This document shows positions 1 to 10,902 of a DNA stretch of 64,000 nt, piece after piece. The number at the start of each line of letters is the position of its first letter. The stretch's first letter is position 1. The notes beneath the pieces were generated by a model. That model ran no database searches. It was given only the letters and a program-made list of their open reading frames with translations, and was not told where the DNA came from. The translations under genes and the position numbers were made by a program. The DNA is from Cyclina sinensis (taxonomy: Eukaryota; Mollusca; Bivalvia; Venerida; Veneridae), in contig JAAONU010000019.1 of NCBI GenBank assembly GCA_012932295.1, forward strand, positions 22,577,908 to 22,641,907, given 5' to 3'.

Positions 1-3000
1 TTATGAAACAGCATTTTGACTTATCTCCAATTTTAAAGAAAAAAATGTTTCTAAGCTAAAATCTCAGAATAAGTAGCTTTAAAATTATCTATTGTTCAAC
101 TGTATACATGTTCATGTCAAAAGCTTACAATAACTGTACCTTATACAGTCATGCATAATCTCCTGACATATCATACACTGTAGATTCTCTTCAATATCAT
201 CCCTCTCTTCTATTTTGGCTTTTACAGCTGAGCTAGTGTCTCCATCCTTTGTTTCTTTAGAATGTTTGCTTTCTTCTTTAGCACATCCCTTTTCTTCAAT
301 TATTCCTTCTTTGGATTCATTCAATGTAGATCTTCCAGTCTCAAACTCTTTTGAACCTTTCTTTCCAGACTCCTTTTCTTTAATTGTTAAATCTTTAGGT
401 ACATCAGAAGCAGTTTCTACCTTTTTCTTTTCTTTAGCATCTTTATCAAACTCTTCAACTTTAGCTTTTTTGGCTGTTGTGTCATCAATATCTTCATCAT
501 CTGACTTCCGCTTTTTGGAGGATTTTTCTGGACTAACATAGTTACAATCTGAATCTAAAAAAAAAACATTATCAGCATGAAAATAACGCCAGAAGATTCA
601 GAAGAACATTCAGAAGAGAAAACCAACTTGAAGTAAACTTTAAATAAATCAGGTAATTTTAAGATCCAATACAGTATGCATTACAAATATTCTCAGCTGT
701 TACACTTAACCTAAGTATCTTTTTTAACTTACACCAAATGTCAACTTACATTGGCATACTTATGTTAATTGAAGTGATTTCAAATTAAATTCGAATGTAT
801 CTACTCCTATTTATTTGAATTTTTTTATCACTGGTAAATTTGCCTAAGTGAACACCATTAAATCTCTGAAGAAATAAGTTGTCTCAGTTAAGTTTCTAAA
901 GGACACTGCAAGACAATCTAGTGCATTTGTTCTGGGAAGACAATACTCGCTGTACAGGGAGATACACTGAACCCTGGGTTAACCTCTCATTCAAAGTACT
1001 AATGTAGTGTCTATGGACAATGTGGTGATGACCTATGGGTTACAAGTTTCATCATCTGTTACTGCTAGCCCATGGAACTACTCCAAAGGTAGTTAAATTT
1101 TGTCATACATACCTTCTAGTGTGGCGTCCAGCATGTTACTAGGGGAATACTCCTGTGTACTCTCCTCTTTCTTTAACTCTTCTAGGTCTTGGAATATATA
1201 ACCCACATCTGTAAACAGCCATAAAATTGGTTAATTATTGTGATACATACAAATACTAAATACTGTATTAAGCAAAGAACAGCAGAACAAGATCTTATGC
1301 AGGATAAGCTTAGTGCTAACAATCACTTCAGAAGCTAAGATACTTTTTGAGTAAGTTAAAGATAACATGTATTTCAAAAGATACTTAAAGTGATTTCAGC
1401 TATATTGTACAAAAAACTGTTTACAAAACACTGGTAGAATATCACAACATTGAAAAGTTCAGTCCATGTTACTTGTGAGAAAATCTTTTTCACTGACACA
1501 CTAGAAGTGTTTAGTAATCTATAAAGGTTCTGCAATAGTACATGTATGTCACGTTTTATATGTTTTTTAGATAGAATGACATATTTTCTAGGAAGTGACA
1601 GTCTAAGTTGTTTACTGCTTCACATGCTTTTCTTTACCTCCCTTTTACATTCTTTTTACCCCCTTTACTTTACTCTCTAAATTAACTTCAGCCAGATCGT
1701 AAAACATTCCAAAAGACTTTGATTTTTAAGTTCTAACCAGAAATCGCTTAAACTAGCTGAATGGCTGAAAAATCACTTCCTTTGCATTAAAGATGAGTGT
1801 AATCAACAAGACAGTTTCGTTGTTATGTATGTCACATTGTGTACTACTTACTTAGCTCTGGGTCACTTTTCTTGTACACAAGGTAAAACTCATCTCCATG
1901 GCAAAGTGTTTTAGACTGCAATATTAAATCATATCAATGAATAAAAACAGGATCGGACATATATGTCGGTATGCTGCAAATGTCGTTATAATCAAGTGTC
2001 GTTAAGTGCAAGTTATACTGTACAAGAATTCCCGTGATTTTGGCTGTTTTATAGTATACAGTATTGCTATTAAATTTGAATTACCTATCTGTCCCTATGA
2101 GATTCCATGTGAACGCTAACACTCGACAGATGAGATTTAATTCAAATAAAATAATCAGGCATAAACAAGAAATGAGGTTACAATATGTAAATTCAAAGTG
2201 TCTGATGGAGGAAGTTTTCACAATAATCCTCCTGAACTTTCAGAAGAAATGCTACTTACTTTCCCTTTAGTTATTTTATCTTTCAAGTTTAGAATGGTTC
2301 CATTTGTGCTGTAAAACAAAGAAAACCAATAATAAATTATTCAAGTTTTATTATTTTTTTGCGATCAAGTCACTGGTCTAGTGGTTACATGTTAGCCTGG
2401 AAATCTTTGGGTTGTGAGTTTGATCCACCAGTTCTCCACTAGCATTACTTATTTCATTTGGATGAGGAAAGAAAATTAAATTTCAAAAAATTTAGAAATT
2501 TCTATTACTCAAAATCCAGGCCTTACGTAACTTGTTACTATTTATTAACTCTAATATAATAATTAACCCAGTTAATTGTAGAGGTTTATGCAAGGTGTCT
2601 ATAAAACAAAAATCAAAAATATCAGTCAATAAATAAAGGCTCTATGACAAAAAGTAAAAAGATTATTTTAAGCTTCAATGACCTTGATCTTGACCCCAGT
2701 GACCTCAAACCCACAGGTTTCAGTCCTTGCAAGTAACCCACATATCTAAAATATTTGTCAACCAAGGCCTTAGGGTTTCTGACAATAAGATTTTTAATTT
2801 TCTTTTCTAGAAAAGTTTATAAAACAAGACCTGTCTGCATACAGCTTGCTCCACTTTTCTCAGTGTTGGATAATAAATTATAAGCTAAGTCAAACAAGAG
2901 GCCCAAGCGAAATAAAATTTAGTGGGGGGAGGGGCAAGTACCTAGCTATTAAGAATGGGGGTGTCACACTTTGATAGTGAACATGTATTCTAAATTAGAA

Positions 3001-6000
3001 AAATAGCTTTGATAGTTTCTGAGAAAATGGACCTTAAGAAAAAGGTTAACCATATTTTTTTTGAAAAGTGGAGCTAATAATTGACCCCTGGGGCCAATTT
3101 TGCCCACAGGGCCTTGGTTTGAATAAACTTTGGGAGGAAGTTTTTTCCTACTTAATTCTATACAAAATATGCCCTTTTAGGGGCCATAACTCTGAACTCC
3201 TTGACTGGATCTGGCCATTTCAAGACAGGAAGCAAGGCCTACTGCTGATCAAAGTTTAGTATAACTTTGGTTGAAATAAAAAAATAAAACCAATACCATG
3301 CCGACAAGGCAAAATATGCTTGTTTTACCCCTATCACGGGCCACAACTTCATAATACATGATGAGATCAGGACACTTAAAAAATAGAACCAAAATCTACA
3401 GGTGATACAAGTTCTGTGTAAGACTGGTTAAATCAAATCAAAAATGATCTATCTTACAGACATTGCAAAATATACTTGTTTTGGCCCTTATGTAAATTCA
3501 AAGTGGCCATAACTCTGTAAAGCATGACGGGATCAGGTCACTTCAAGAAAGGAACCGAAATCTGCTGGCGACACAAGTACGGTGCAAATCTGGTTCAAAT
3601 AAAAAATTAAACTTATATTGTGCAGACAAAAACTTGTCAATGCATGCAAGGGCGATGGACATCAGGTGGTCACAAAAGCTCACCATGACAACAAAGTTAT
3701 CAGGTGCACTAAAAATAACAGGATTATCTATAACTTCTTTTCTTATGATCATCGAATTTATAACTGACATCATATTTGCTATGACAGTAATCATGAGACC
3801 CTAAGTAGTTTTGAATTCATTACTAACAATGTTTAGTTTAAAACAGTTAACTACTTAGGGTCTCATGACTACCCATGAGACTGTAGTTTATTTTTATTTA
3901 GATCATGTATCGTTAAGTACGTTAAATGAAACTATTTTTTTCTGCAGATTTGTAGACATTGGGTAGTATCTGGCTGTTTTAATTATGGGACTGTTTATTA
4001 AAATCATTGCTATAACTCATAATTGTATTATTATGTTAATCTGTTATTTTGGTATATTTCATCTTTATATGTGAAACCTGAATATTAAAAAAATGTCACC
4101 TGGTATCAGTCAATGAGACACTACCATCTGTTTCTCGTTGTATAAAACAATGATGCCCTGAGATAAGTCTGTTGTCTGACAAACAAAGGTCACAATCTGG
4201 AAGGTATTATTACAAATTAAAAGAAAAACTCAGGAAAACTTTAACAAAGATTTATAATTATACATGATTATATTTCATAGATACAAACAAAATATCAATT
4301 TCAAATGATCACATATAAAAACATTAAAGATTATTATCAATGACGTTACCTTTTTAGCTTATCTTGCACTTTCCCACACAAACTAAATTACCTGAACTCT
4401 TCAGGGGGCATCAATCATATGGAAATCCAGTACTGACTAAATGTAAATTCAAATAGGTAAATGGAAAACAGCATTTATGTTAATGAAGAGAATAGGTGAT
4501 AATTCGCCATATATGGTCCATTTCATCAGACAAAAAAACTGAAAACACTGGAATTGCACCACTCAGCTCTGATGGGCATACTTACAGTGACCCAGTGTCA
4601 AAGGCGAACATACTAAACAAACAGTTTGAATAAGTTTTCTCAAAGCCTTCACCACTCAGTCTCAAACAAATAACTAAAAGCTCAATGTCATCACTTGGTC
4701 ACCCGCCCATGGCTCCCATATCCATCTCAGTTCAAGGAGTTGATAAGTTGTTGACAGGACTAAACCCCCACAAAGCCCATGGTCCAGATGAGATTTCACC
4801 TAGGTTACTCAAAGAGCTACACACAGAGATAGCACCAATCCTTAAAATCATATTCCAAAGATCAATAGACACAGGTATTGTTCCTAAGGATTGGAAACAT
4901 GCCATCATCACACCAGCATACAAAAAAGGGTCAAAATCAAAACCTAGCAATTACAGACCAATATCACTCACATGTATAGCATCAAAACTAATGGAACACA
5001 TCATTGTTTCAAACATGATGGATTACTTTGACAAACACAACATACATGTACTTTGCCCACAGCAACATGGATTCGGGTCAAAACATAGCTGTGAGACACA
5101 GCTCATTGGCTTCACACAAGAAATAGCTGACAACCTTGATCAAGGTCAACAAACTGATGTCATAGCTATGGATTTCAGTAAAGCTTTTGACAAAGTAGAC
5201 CACCACAAACTCATACACAAGCTGAAACACATGGGAGTTCATCCACACATCAGTTCATGGATACAAAACTTTCTCAAAAACAGATCACAATAAGTATTAG
5301 TGGAAAACAAGGTCTCTGACAGGCTCCCTGTGCTTTCTGGTGTCCCGCAGGGATCGGTCTTAGGTCCATGTCTCTTCCTCGCATACATCAATGACCTACC
5401 AGGAAGTGTCAGGAGCCAGGTGCGTCTATTTTCCGATGACACCATAGTTTATTTAACAATTAAATCACAAGCATCTGCACAAACCTTACAAAATGATTTG
5501 CACAACCTTGAAATATGGGAAAAAGAATGGTCAATGGAATTCAACCCTGACAAGTGTGAAGTACTCAGAATACACAGGAAAAAGAAACCGGTCATCTTTC
5601 CTTACACCCTACATAACACTAAACTGAAAACCACAGAAAATGCAAAATACTTAGGAGTTACAATAAGTAGCAACCTAAACTGGTCATCCCACAAAAAGAA
5701 TATCACAAACAAAGCAAAAAAACAGCTTAAGGTTCATCAGACGAAACGTCAATACACAAAACAAACAACTCAAAGAAGCAGCGTACAAAACATATGTAAG
5801 ACCACAGGTTGAATACTGCTCAACCATATGGCATCCATGGCAAAAATATCTCACACAGAATAGAAATGGTCCAGAGGTCAGCTGCAAGGTATGTTCATAA
5901 TGATTACCACTATACAAGCAGTGTAACAAACATGATCAAAGAACTAAAATGGTCAACTTTAGAACAAAGGCGAAACCATGCCAGCCTGGTCATGCTACAC

Positions 6001-6841
6001 AAAATAAAAAAAATCAGGTCAATGTTGATCACAATCACCTTACAAACACAAGAAACAGCAAATTCCTCATTCCACAATCAAAAACACAACATCACATGAA
6101 CTCATTCTTCCCAAGGACTATACGACTCTGGAACGAATTACCGACCGAGATTAAGGCTACCCCAACTGTGCCAGCTTTTATCAGTGGACTAAACAAGTTT
6201 TATAGATTTTAAAGTACTTAAAATAAATGTTTAAGTAAGATCTTCAGTTAAATCTTGTTTTCTTTGTTATTAACTTATATAATTTTAAATGTTCCTGACA
6301 AGCGCCTGCCTAGTATAGTCAGTATTGACTTTTGGCAGTATTAAGTTGAAGTTGAAGTATTCATTGTGTTTGTATCTAGTGCAGGAAATAACAAGCTTTA
6401 CATTTGAATGAACACCATGCCCCCGACAGGGCCTCAAAAGATTAAAGTTTTGTGACAAACAAACAAACAGACAGACCAAAACAATAAACAACAAAAATGA
6501 AACCAGTGTGCTTTACACTCTTTAAGCAAACCTTCATTCCCTTGACCTTTCGATACACACAAAATGATCCAATTATTCCTGGATCTTCAGGCCATCATCC
6601 TAACCAAAGCTATCATAGCTTCTCTTTTTTAACAGCTATCTAGTGCGTTTTAATTTGTTATTCCAATTTTAAAGACTGAGAAATTATTTATCCGAAAAAT
6701 GTATCCGACAACTAAGATTATTGCAAGAAAGATCTTACCAAATGCACGACCAATGGAAAATCTGTCAGTAGAAATATGAAGGGGATCTGACTCAAAATCT
6801 GTCAAACTAACTAGCTGGCACCATGCTTCTTTATCCGACAT
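1..6841 (-). CDS. CHFR: CHFR E3 ubiquitin ligase, 5' portion (6 exons, continues past left edge)
   Basis: CHFR is a nuclear FHA-RING ubiquitin ligase of the antephase mitotic checkpoint (family knowledge). Coding exons read on the minus strand: 6841-6739, 4196-4100, 2308-2260, 1915-1852, 1208-1113 and 554-140. All have AG/GT borders and the phases agree (824 coding bases, 274 codons plus 2 bases). The start is the ATG at 6841, which opens MSDKEAWCQL. The FHA domain (about residues 10-90) shows SIGRAF, then SGHHC and TDTSTNGT, which line up with the GR, SxxH and NG positions of FHA folds and with human CHFR. Exon 6 encodes a Lys/Glu/Asp-rich linker with a basic SSKKRKS nuclear-signal-like stretch. 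It ends in CMICQEIMHDC, the start of the CHFR RING; the HDC separates it from RNF8. The rest of the RING and the C-terminal cysteine-rich region lie outside the window. Confidence 0.93.
140..554 (-). CDS. CHFR: CHFR exon 6: acidic/basic linker and RING start
   Basis: This 415-base exon has an acceptor after a poly-pyrimidine run (AG at 556-555) and a donor GT at 139-138. Translation gives DSDCNYVSPEKSSKKRKSDD at the start and the first two RING cysteines (CMIC) near the end, closing in phase 2. The linker between is low-complexity K/E/D, as expected for the disordered middle of CHFR. The plus-strand open frame over 215-541 is the antisense shadow of this composition. Confidence 0.92.
2365..2475 (+). 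repeat. tRNA-headed SINE, family B, head fragment
   Basis: Inside a CHFR intron. A tRNA-like head has a box A-like TGGTCTAGTGG and a box B-like GAGTTTGATCC. The following CTCC...TAGCATTACT matches the better-preserved copy at 7660-7945, so both belong to one family. The 3' tail of the family is missing here. Confidence 0.6.
2885..3690. repeat. Dispersed bivalve-type repeat with 'GGCCATAACTCTG' modules
   Basis: Begins near AACAAGAGGCCCAAGCG and carries two or three diverged modules of the form GGCCATAACTCTG followed by 'GGATC..GGTCA' and 'AAATCTGCTGGCGACACAAGT'. It ends near GGTCACAAAAGCTCACC. The same module vocabulary recurs at 37971-39592, 49140-49550 and 56729-58787. No coding potential seen. 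Confidence 0.6.
3791..3868. repeat. Perfect 20-bp inverted repeat with 38-nt loop
   Basis: Positions 3791-3810 and 3849-3868 are exact reverse complements (TCATGAGACCCTAAGTAGTT and its complement). They lie within CHFR intron 1. It could be a small foldback element or a transcribed hairpin. Confidence 0.8.
4355..4445 (+). repeat. SINE family B, 3' tail fragment
   Basis: Contains TATCTTGCACT, then CTCTTCAGGGGGC and TCATATG in the same order and spacing as the tail of the SINE at 7660-7945. The tRNA head is absent, so the copy is 5'-truncated. Confidence 0.55.
4530..6430 (+). mobile_element. Degenerate non-LTR retrotransposon (Jockey/CR1-like reverse transcriptase), 5'-truncated
   Basis: A reverse transcriptase relic in CHFR intron 1, opposite to the gene. 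It shows HGPDEISPRLL, SNYRPISLT, MDFSKAFDKVDH and GVPQGSVLGP, then FSDDT where active enzymes have F/YADD. The C-terminal block has EYCSTIW, RSAARYV and LWNELP, typical of Jockey/CR1-type ORF2. It is dead: one in-frame TAA at 5291-5293, frameshifts near 5728, 5845 and 6000-6080, and an upstream TGAATAA stop near 4630. The 5' end (endonuclease) is missing. The short GTTGAAG-type repeats near 6345-6360 may mark the 3' end. The clade is a best guess. Confidence 0.85.
4685..5812 (+). pseudogene. Reverse transcriptase palm/fingers fragment
   Basis: Two open blocks, 4685-5293 and 5300-5812, lie in the same frame and are split by one TAA codon. Together they cover RT motifs from HGPDE through the palm (MDFSKAFDKVDH, GVPQGSVLGP, FSDDT). 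The Ala-to-Ser change next to the catalytic Asp pair and the stop both argue against activity. The downstream part continues in other frames to 6212. Confidence 0.8.
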
Positions 6842-6960
6842 TTTAAAAGACTACTTTAATTCAGGGATTATGTTTGTTTACATTTGTTGCGGAAGTGCCC
6901 TGATCATCAGTTTTATAACCGAAAAGAAAAAAAATACAGAAAAGACTATTATCAATACGT
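6842..6960 (-). promoter_or_regulatory. Putative CHFR 5' flank with ETS-like site
   Basis: This is the sequence immediately upstream of the CHFR start codon. It holds a CGGAAGTG ETS-type motif at 6890-6897 in an otherwise AT-rich stretch. No TATA box is evident. A promoter here is inferred from position and the single motif. Confidence 0.3.
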
Positions 6961-6975
6961 ATCTTCAAACATTGT

Positions 6976-7095
6976 CTTTTACTTCTGTGTGCAGACGATG
7001 CAGTCATTTTTGCAGAAAGTGCCGAAGAATTGCAGTTAGCTTTTAACGCTTTTAATCAAGATTGTTTAGTATGGATTGAAGATGGAAATCTGCAA
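6976..7095 (+). pseudogene. Small reverse transcriptase palm fragment (CADDAVIFAES)
   Basis: Translation in one frame gives LLLLCADDAVIFAESAEELQ and then a Trp-containing stretch. This matches the YADD-centred strand of LINE reverse transcriptases of the type whose motif reads LLYADDAVI. Only about 40 residues survive. It lies just upstream of CHFR. Confidence 0.65.
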
Positions 7096-7659
7096 CAAAC
7101 AATTTTCTTTCATTTTTTTGAGAGCCTAAAGAGGTTTATGAACTGTTCCATAATTTGTTTTCAACAATAATGTATAAGCAGATGCTATTCACAACGCTGA
7201 TTTGAACAACCCCGTAAAGGTATATTCCCACGTTAACACAAAATGTTCTCACGTAGAAAAAAACACGCCTAAAACATAAAGTAATAAAAAAAATCTATAC
7301 CAGTATGTACAAATTCATCTGTTCCGTTCCATTCATTGGATGTTGCAATTCTATGTTACTGTTTTGAAACTGGGACCATAGAGAGTTTAGATTTAAAGAT
7401 CAGTTTCGGTCGAAACGTTTATGAATCTCAAACAGAGTAAACAAACCTGTATGCTTTACAGCGAACTTGGCATATCCCTCAGACCATTAGATAAAAGTAG
7501 AGTTTTTATCGTTATGTTGCGTTGGTGCAAATTTATAAACAGTAAAACAAAAACATTTCCTATACTATTCAACAGAATTCACCTATTATCTGACAGGCAT
7601 AATGATGATTCTGATGAATTTCACTGGTTCAAAAAGTCATTACATCAGCTTAATTTAAA

Positions 7660-7945
7660 TAGGAGTGAATGTGGTCCAGTGGTAACGCGCTGGACTGGTA
7701 ACCCAGCGGTCCCGAGTTTGATCCACCCCTCCTCCAATAACATTACTAATAGTCTTTCGGACGATTCGTTAAACCGAGGTCCCATGTATCAATGCTTTAC
7801 ACTGAGCATGCAAAAGAACCAGGGCTGTCTCTGGAATGGGATATGCTTTCTGTATCTTGCACTACCCCAACAACATAAAATAACTGATCTCTTCAGGGGG
7901 CGTCGGTCATATGAGCAACCGGTACCGACGATAATTGGGCTTAAA
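7660..7945 (+). repeat. tRNA-headed SINE, family B, near full length
   Basis: The head holds GTGGTCCAGTGGTAACGCGC (box A region) and CCCGAGTTTGATCC (box B region). It is followed by a body with TATCTTGCACTACCCC and a tail CTTCAGGGGGCGTCGGTCAT that ends in an AATAAATAG run. Partial copies sit at 2365 and 4355. The 175-codon open frame across it is not a gene. Confidence 0.75.
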
Positions 7946-10070
7946 TAAATAGATTGATTTAAATAATTATCGGCCAAGTAGTCTGTTGATAGTACAGAAT
8001 TATAGCTTCAATAAGTTGGTAAATACACGACTTCTTGATCAGTTTGCCCCGTGCTGGAACAATGGTGTTCAGACTCAAAGCATATGTTTAAATCATATCC
8101 TTTCTATAATCATATCTTCTTTTTAAAAAGTATTTTAAATTTGACATATTAATTTTACATTTAAGGTATCTTTTTTTTTTATAAAACAGGTATGAATCAC
8201 AAACTTTCATCTGAAAAGGTTAGACTCTTGAGTCTAGATAAAAATTTATGTCTCCGTCTGTAATTACACTTTGTAAAATCAAAGCGCGACAGCCTCGTCT
8301 ACTATGGAGAACACCAAAAAGAAACGCCAATAAACTCAGGACGACTTTTCTCTCGGCAGTTTTTATCGCCCATTTTGTGTCCGTTTTTTGAATATTTTGC
8401 ATGACATGCAATAAAAATTTCCAAATATTATTATCAACTACAATGTACTACAAATATTAACATTCATGTCACAAGAAGGAAAATCTTATACCTACTAAAT
8501 ATTACCTTCAAGTGTGAGTTAATCCTAAATTGATTAGCCCTAAATTGACGTCGATACTTAAATGATTTTATCGAGATCAATATGTCAAGCCAAACCAGCT
8601 AACTTTATCAATGACCTTTTAACATTCCTTACCTACCCACCAAGCTACAACTAACAAGTCTACACAGGCCTTTCACTAGAACCCCTCACCTTCCCCTACA
8701 ATTGCCCTTTCTCATTTTGCAGTTCAGTGTAAGCCTTACAGTCTTCCGAATTGTTCATCCATAACCGTAATCACACAAAGCTTTACTTTTATTAGTTTAA
8801 CCGAACACTGCCTTTTTAAACCCTTAAAACATTTTTTCTTTGTAACCCTAATAACTTTGTTAATGTCTAGGAAATATACCCAAGCCGATAGTTTAGTAAT
8901 AACGCGTGTCTCATATTAACGTAATCCACATTCAAGAGTGCATTTTTACGGGATCGAATGGGGTCTTTATATGTATCTTAAGGAATTTTGTCAGGATTTC
9001 CAGGTAGACATTAATAAGTAATATCGTTTCTGATAAAGATAATTGTTTCGGTTTAATCGAATAGTATTTGGTAGGAAGCCAGAAGAAAAGGGGCCAAATG
9101 TTTTGGCAACAGCTTACTACAAAAGATCTGTAGTTGAGATCGCAGTGAAAAATCAATACCCTCAGAGCGATAAAAGACTGTCGGCTTCAAAGGAGAAAAA
9201 CGCCTCTGCCAAGACTCGAACTTTGCAAGAATCAAGTGATAAGTTGAAATCAGGAAGTAGAAACATAACATTTTGTATTAGTAAAAATGTCTAAAGTGTT
9301 CATTCATTCATTCACTCTATACGTTAGTTTGTCGTTCGTTCTCTCCCCCGTCTGATAGTTTTTCGTTTGTTCCCTCGAAAAAGAAAGCCAGAAAAACTTT
9401 CTTTTGAGACTTTTCTAGATAATGTAACTGTTTTGAAACAAAAAACTTTCAGTTGTAAAATGTTGCATCTCTTGCAAAACAGATGAGTTTCCGCGGCTGT
9501 AAAAATGTCTTTGGAAAAAAAAGGTAAAGGAAAACAGCTGTGTATGTTTTTTTTTTCAAATACACGATCCCTGTTTTAATCGCACATATATGGCTTTGTC
9601 GACAGTCTACAAACTATTTTAAGAAATGAAAAGAAACACCTGATTGTAAATAATCTAAGAAAAGTAGAGTTGAACGTTTGGTAAGTAATAGGCATGTTCG
9701 AATTCTGGGAAATGTTTTAGCTATGATCATATGGGAATGTCAGAAAATACCTTTTGAAAAATATCAGAGAAATTTCGGTTTCTCCGAGGATTGGGCTTTG
9801 TGTTCTACCACACATGACTGTAAAACTGTCAGAAGACGTATTACAGAGACAAGCCTAAAATAAACGTACGAAAAACAAAAACAAAGAAAATTTAAGAAAT
9901 ATATTTATTTCATGAATTCATTCAGCTGTACAATCATCACTGTGGCTATTTTTTTTTAAATATAAACACATTTTGGTCAGATGTAAGTACATATTGCCTT
10001 GAACAGATTTTTTAAACCTTCTCATGGATGTTTTGAAGACTTGAATTTAATTACAAGATGAAAGTTCTTT
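7946..10070. other. Intergenic, nothing recognised
   Basis: AT-rich spacer between CHFR and the BRICHOS gene. Short open frames (for example 9043-9294) have no recognisable motif and no splice context. A CATTCATTCATTCACTC run lies near 9298. Confidence 0.5.
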
Positions 10071-10094
10071 AATTATTTAACTTTGGGCTTACTA

Positions 10095-10228
10095 GTTTAT
10101 ATCGATTGAACAACAAGTTCCTGCAATTTATGTAATTAATGTATTACATTAGTCTCGCCCTACGACCTCTGGTAGGAGATGACCTAACGACCTTGAGATC
10201 GGGAGTCGGGCGTTCAGCTACTGCACCT
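10095..10228 (-). repeat. SINE family A copy (diverged)
   Basis: In plus orientation the tail comes first: ATCGATTGAACAACAAGTTC then CTGCAATTTAT. The tRNA-like head follows, on the minus strand, around 10170-10226. The same tail occurs at 13330 and 52708. The head is too diverged for confident box calls. Confidence 0.45.
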
Positions 10229-10264
10229 ATTAATTTTACCTTGTAGAACATGAACTAAGGGGAA

Positions 10265-10283
10265 AATATATATATATATATAT
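10265..10283. repeat. (TA)n microsatellite
   Basis: About nine TA dinucleotides followed by a T run and a short CG-containing stretch (GTGCGCGCG) downstream. Confidence 0.85.
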
Positions 10284-10696
10284 TTTTTATACGCGAGGTG
10301 TGCGCGCGTTGTCATGTCAAGTATTAAATCTTCGAAAATACGTCCATGATCAAGGTCGAGTGAGTATAACTTAAATAATCCTATGATAGTATTATATTTT
10401 GTTTTACGTTTAGAGAAAAGTGGGTATACATCCTATCGAGGTAAAGTCACACATTTCATGTCGAAAATTCGAACTGCTCTAAGTTTAACTTTGAGATAAT
10501 TTTGTAAATGTAATCTGGTTGAAATCAGAATTATCCTGTATTTTTACTTAGATTTTTCTCTTATATGATATGTTATATTAGAAATATTTGTGACCACTAT
10601 AGAAAGAATTTATAATGTCTGAATCAGATTACAAATGGTCACACTGAAGTAGAACAGGTATAAAACCTTAGTAATTGCACAAACAGTTCTCCATCC

Positions 10697-10902
10697 TTAT
10701 GGACAGTACTTGTTATACCCTCTGCAACCTGTTAAGCAATACTGTCCCGTCCTCACTCTGTACAGGTAGACTATGCCGGCTCTTCTGCAGTAATACCGGA
10801 AGACACAGTTGTACAGGCACCTTGCTTGGAGTTTCACACATCTGTACGTGTAACCAAGTTTTACACACACAGCACGTTTAGTTTCTTCGTCAGATTTGAC
10901 TT
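10697..10902 (-). CDS. Last exon of the BRICHOS gene: cysteine-rich C-terminal peptide
   Basis: The acceptor TTACAG is followed by 206 bases that join exon 5 in phase (donor GTAAGC at 11347). The 67-residue tail carries nine cysteines (for example TYRCVKLQARCLYNC, RYYCRRAG, YCLTGC) and many Arg/Tyr residues, ending KYCP. In BRICHOS proteins the segment after the domain is usually the secreted or bioactive part (family knowledge). A cleavage site was not identified. Confidence 0.75.

Noticed and set aside
7421..7948. 175-codon plus-strand open frame
   Set aside because: It runs through a tRNA-headed SINE and has no domain or splice support.
9043..9294. 83-codon frame (basic protein)
   Set aside because: Lacks a standard ATG start and any recognisable domain.
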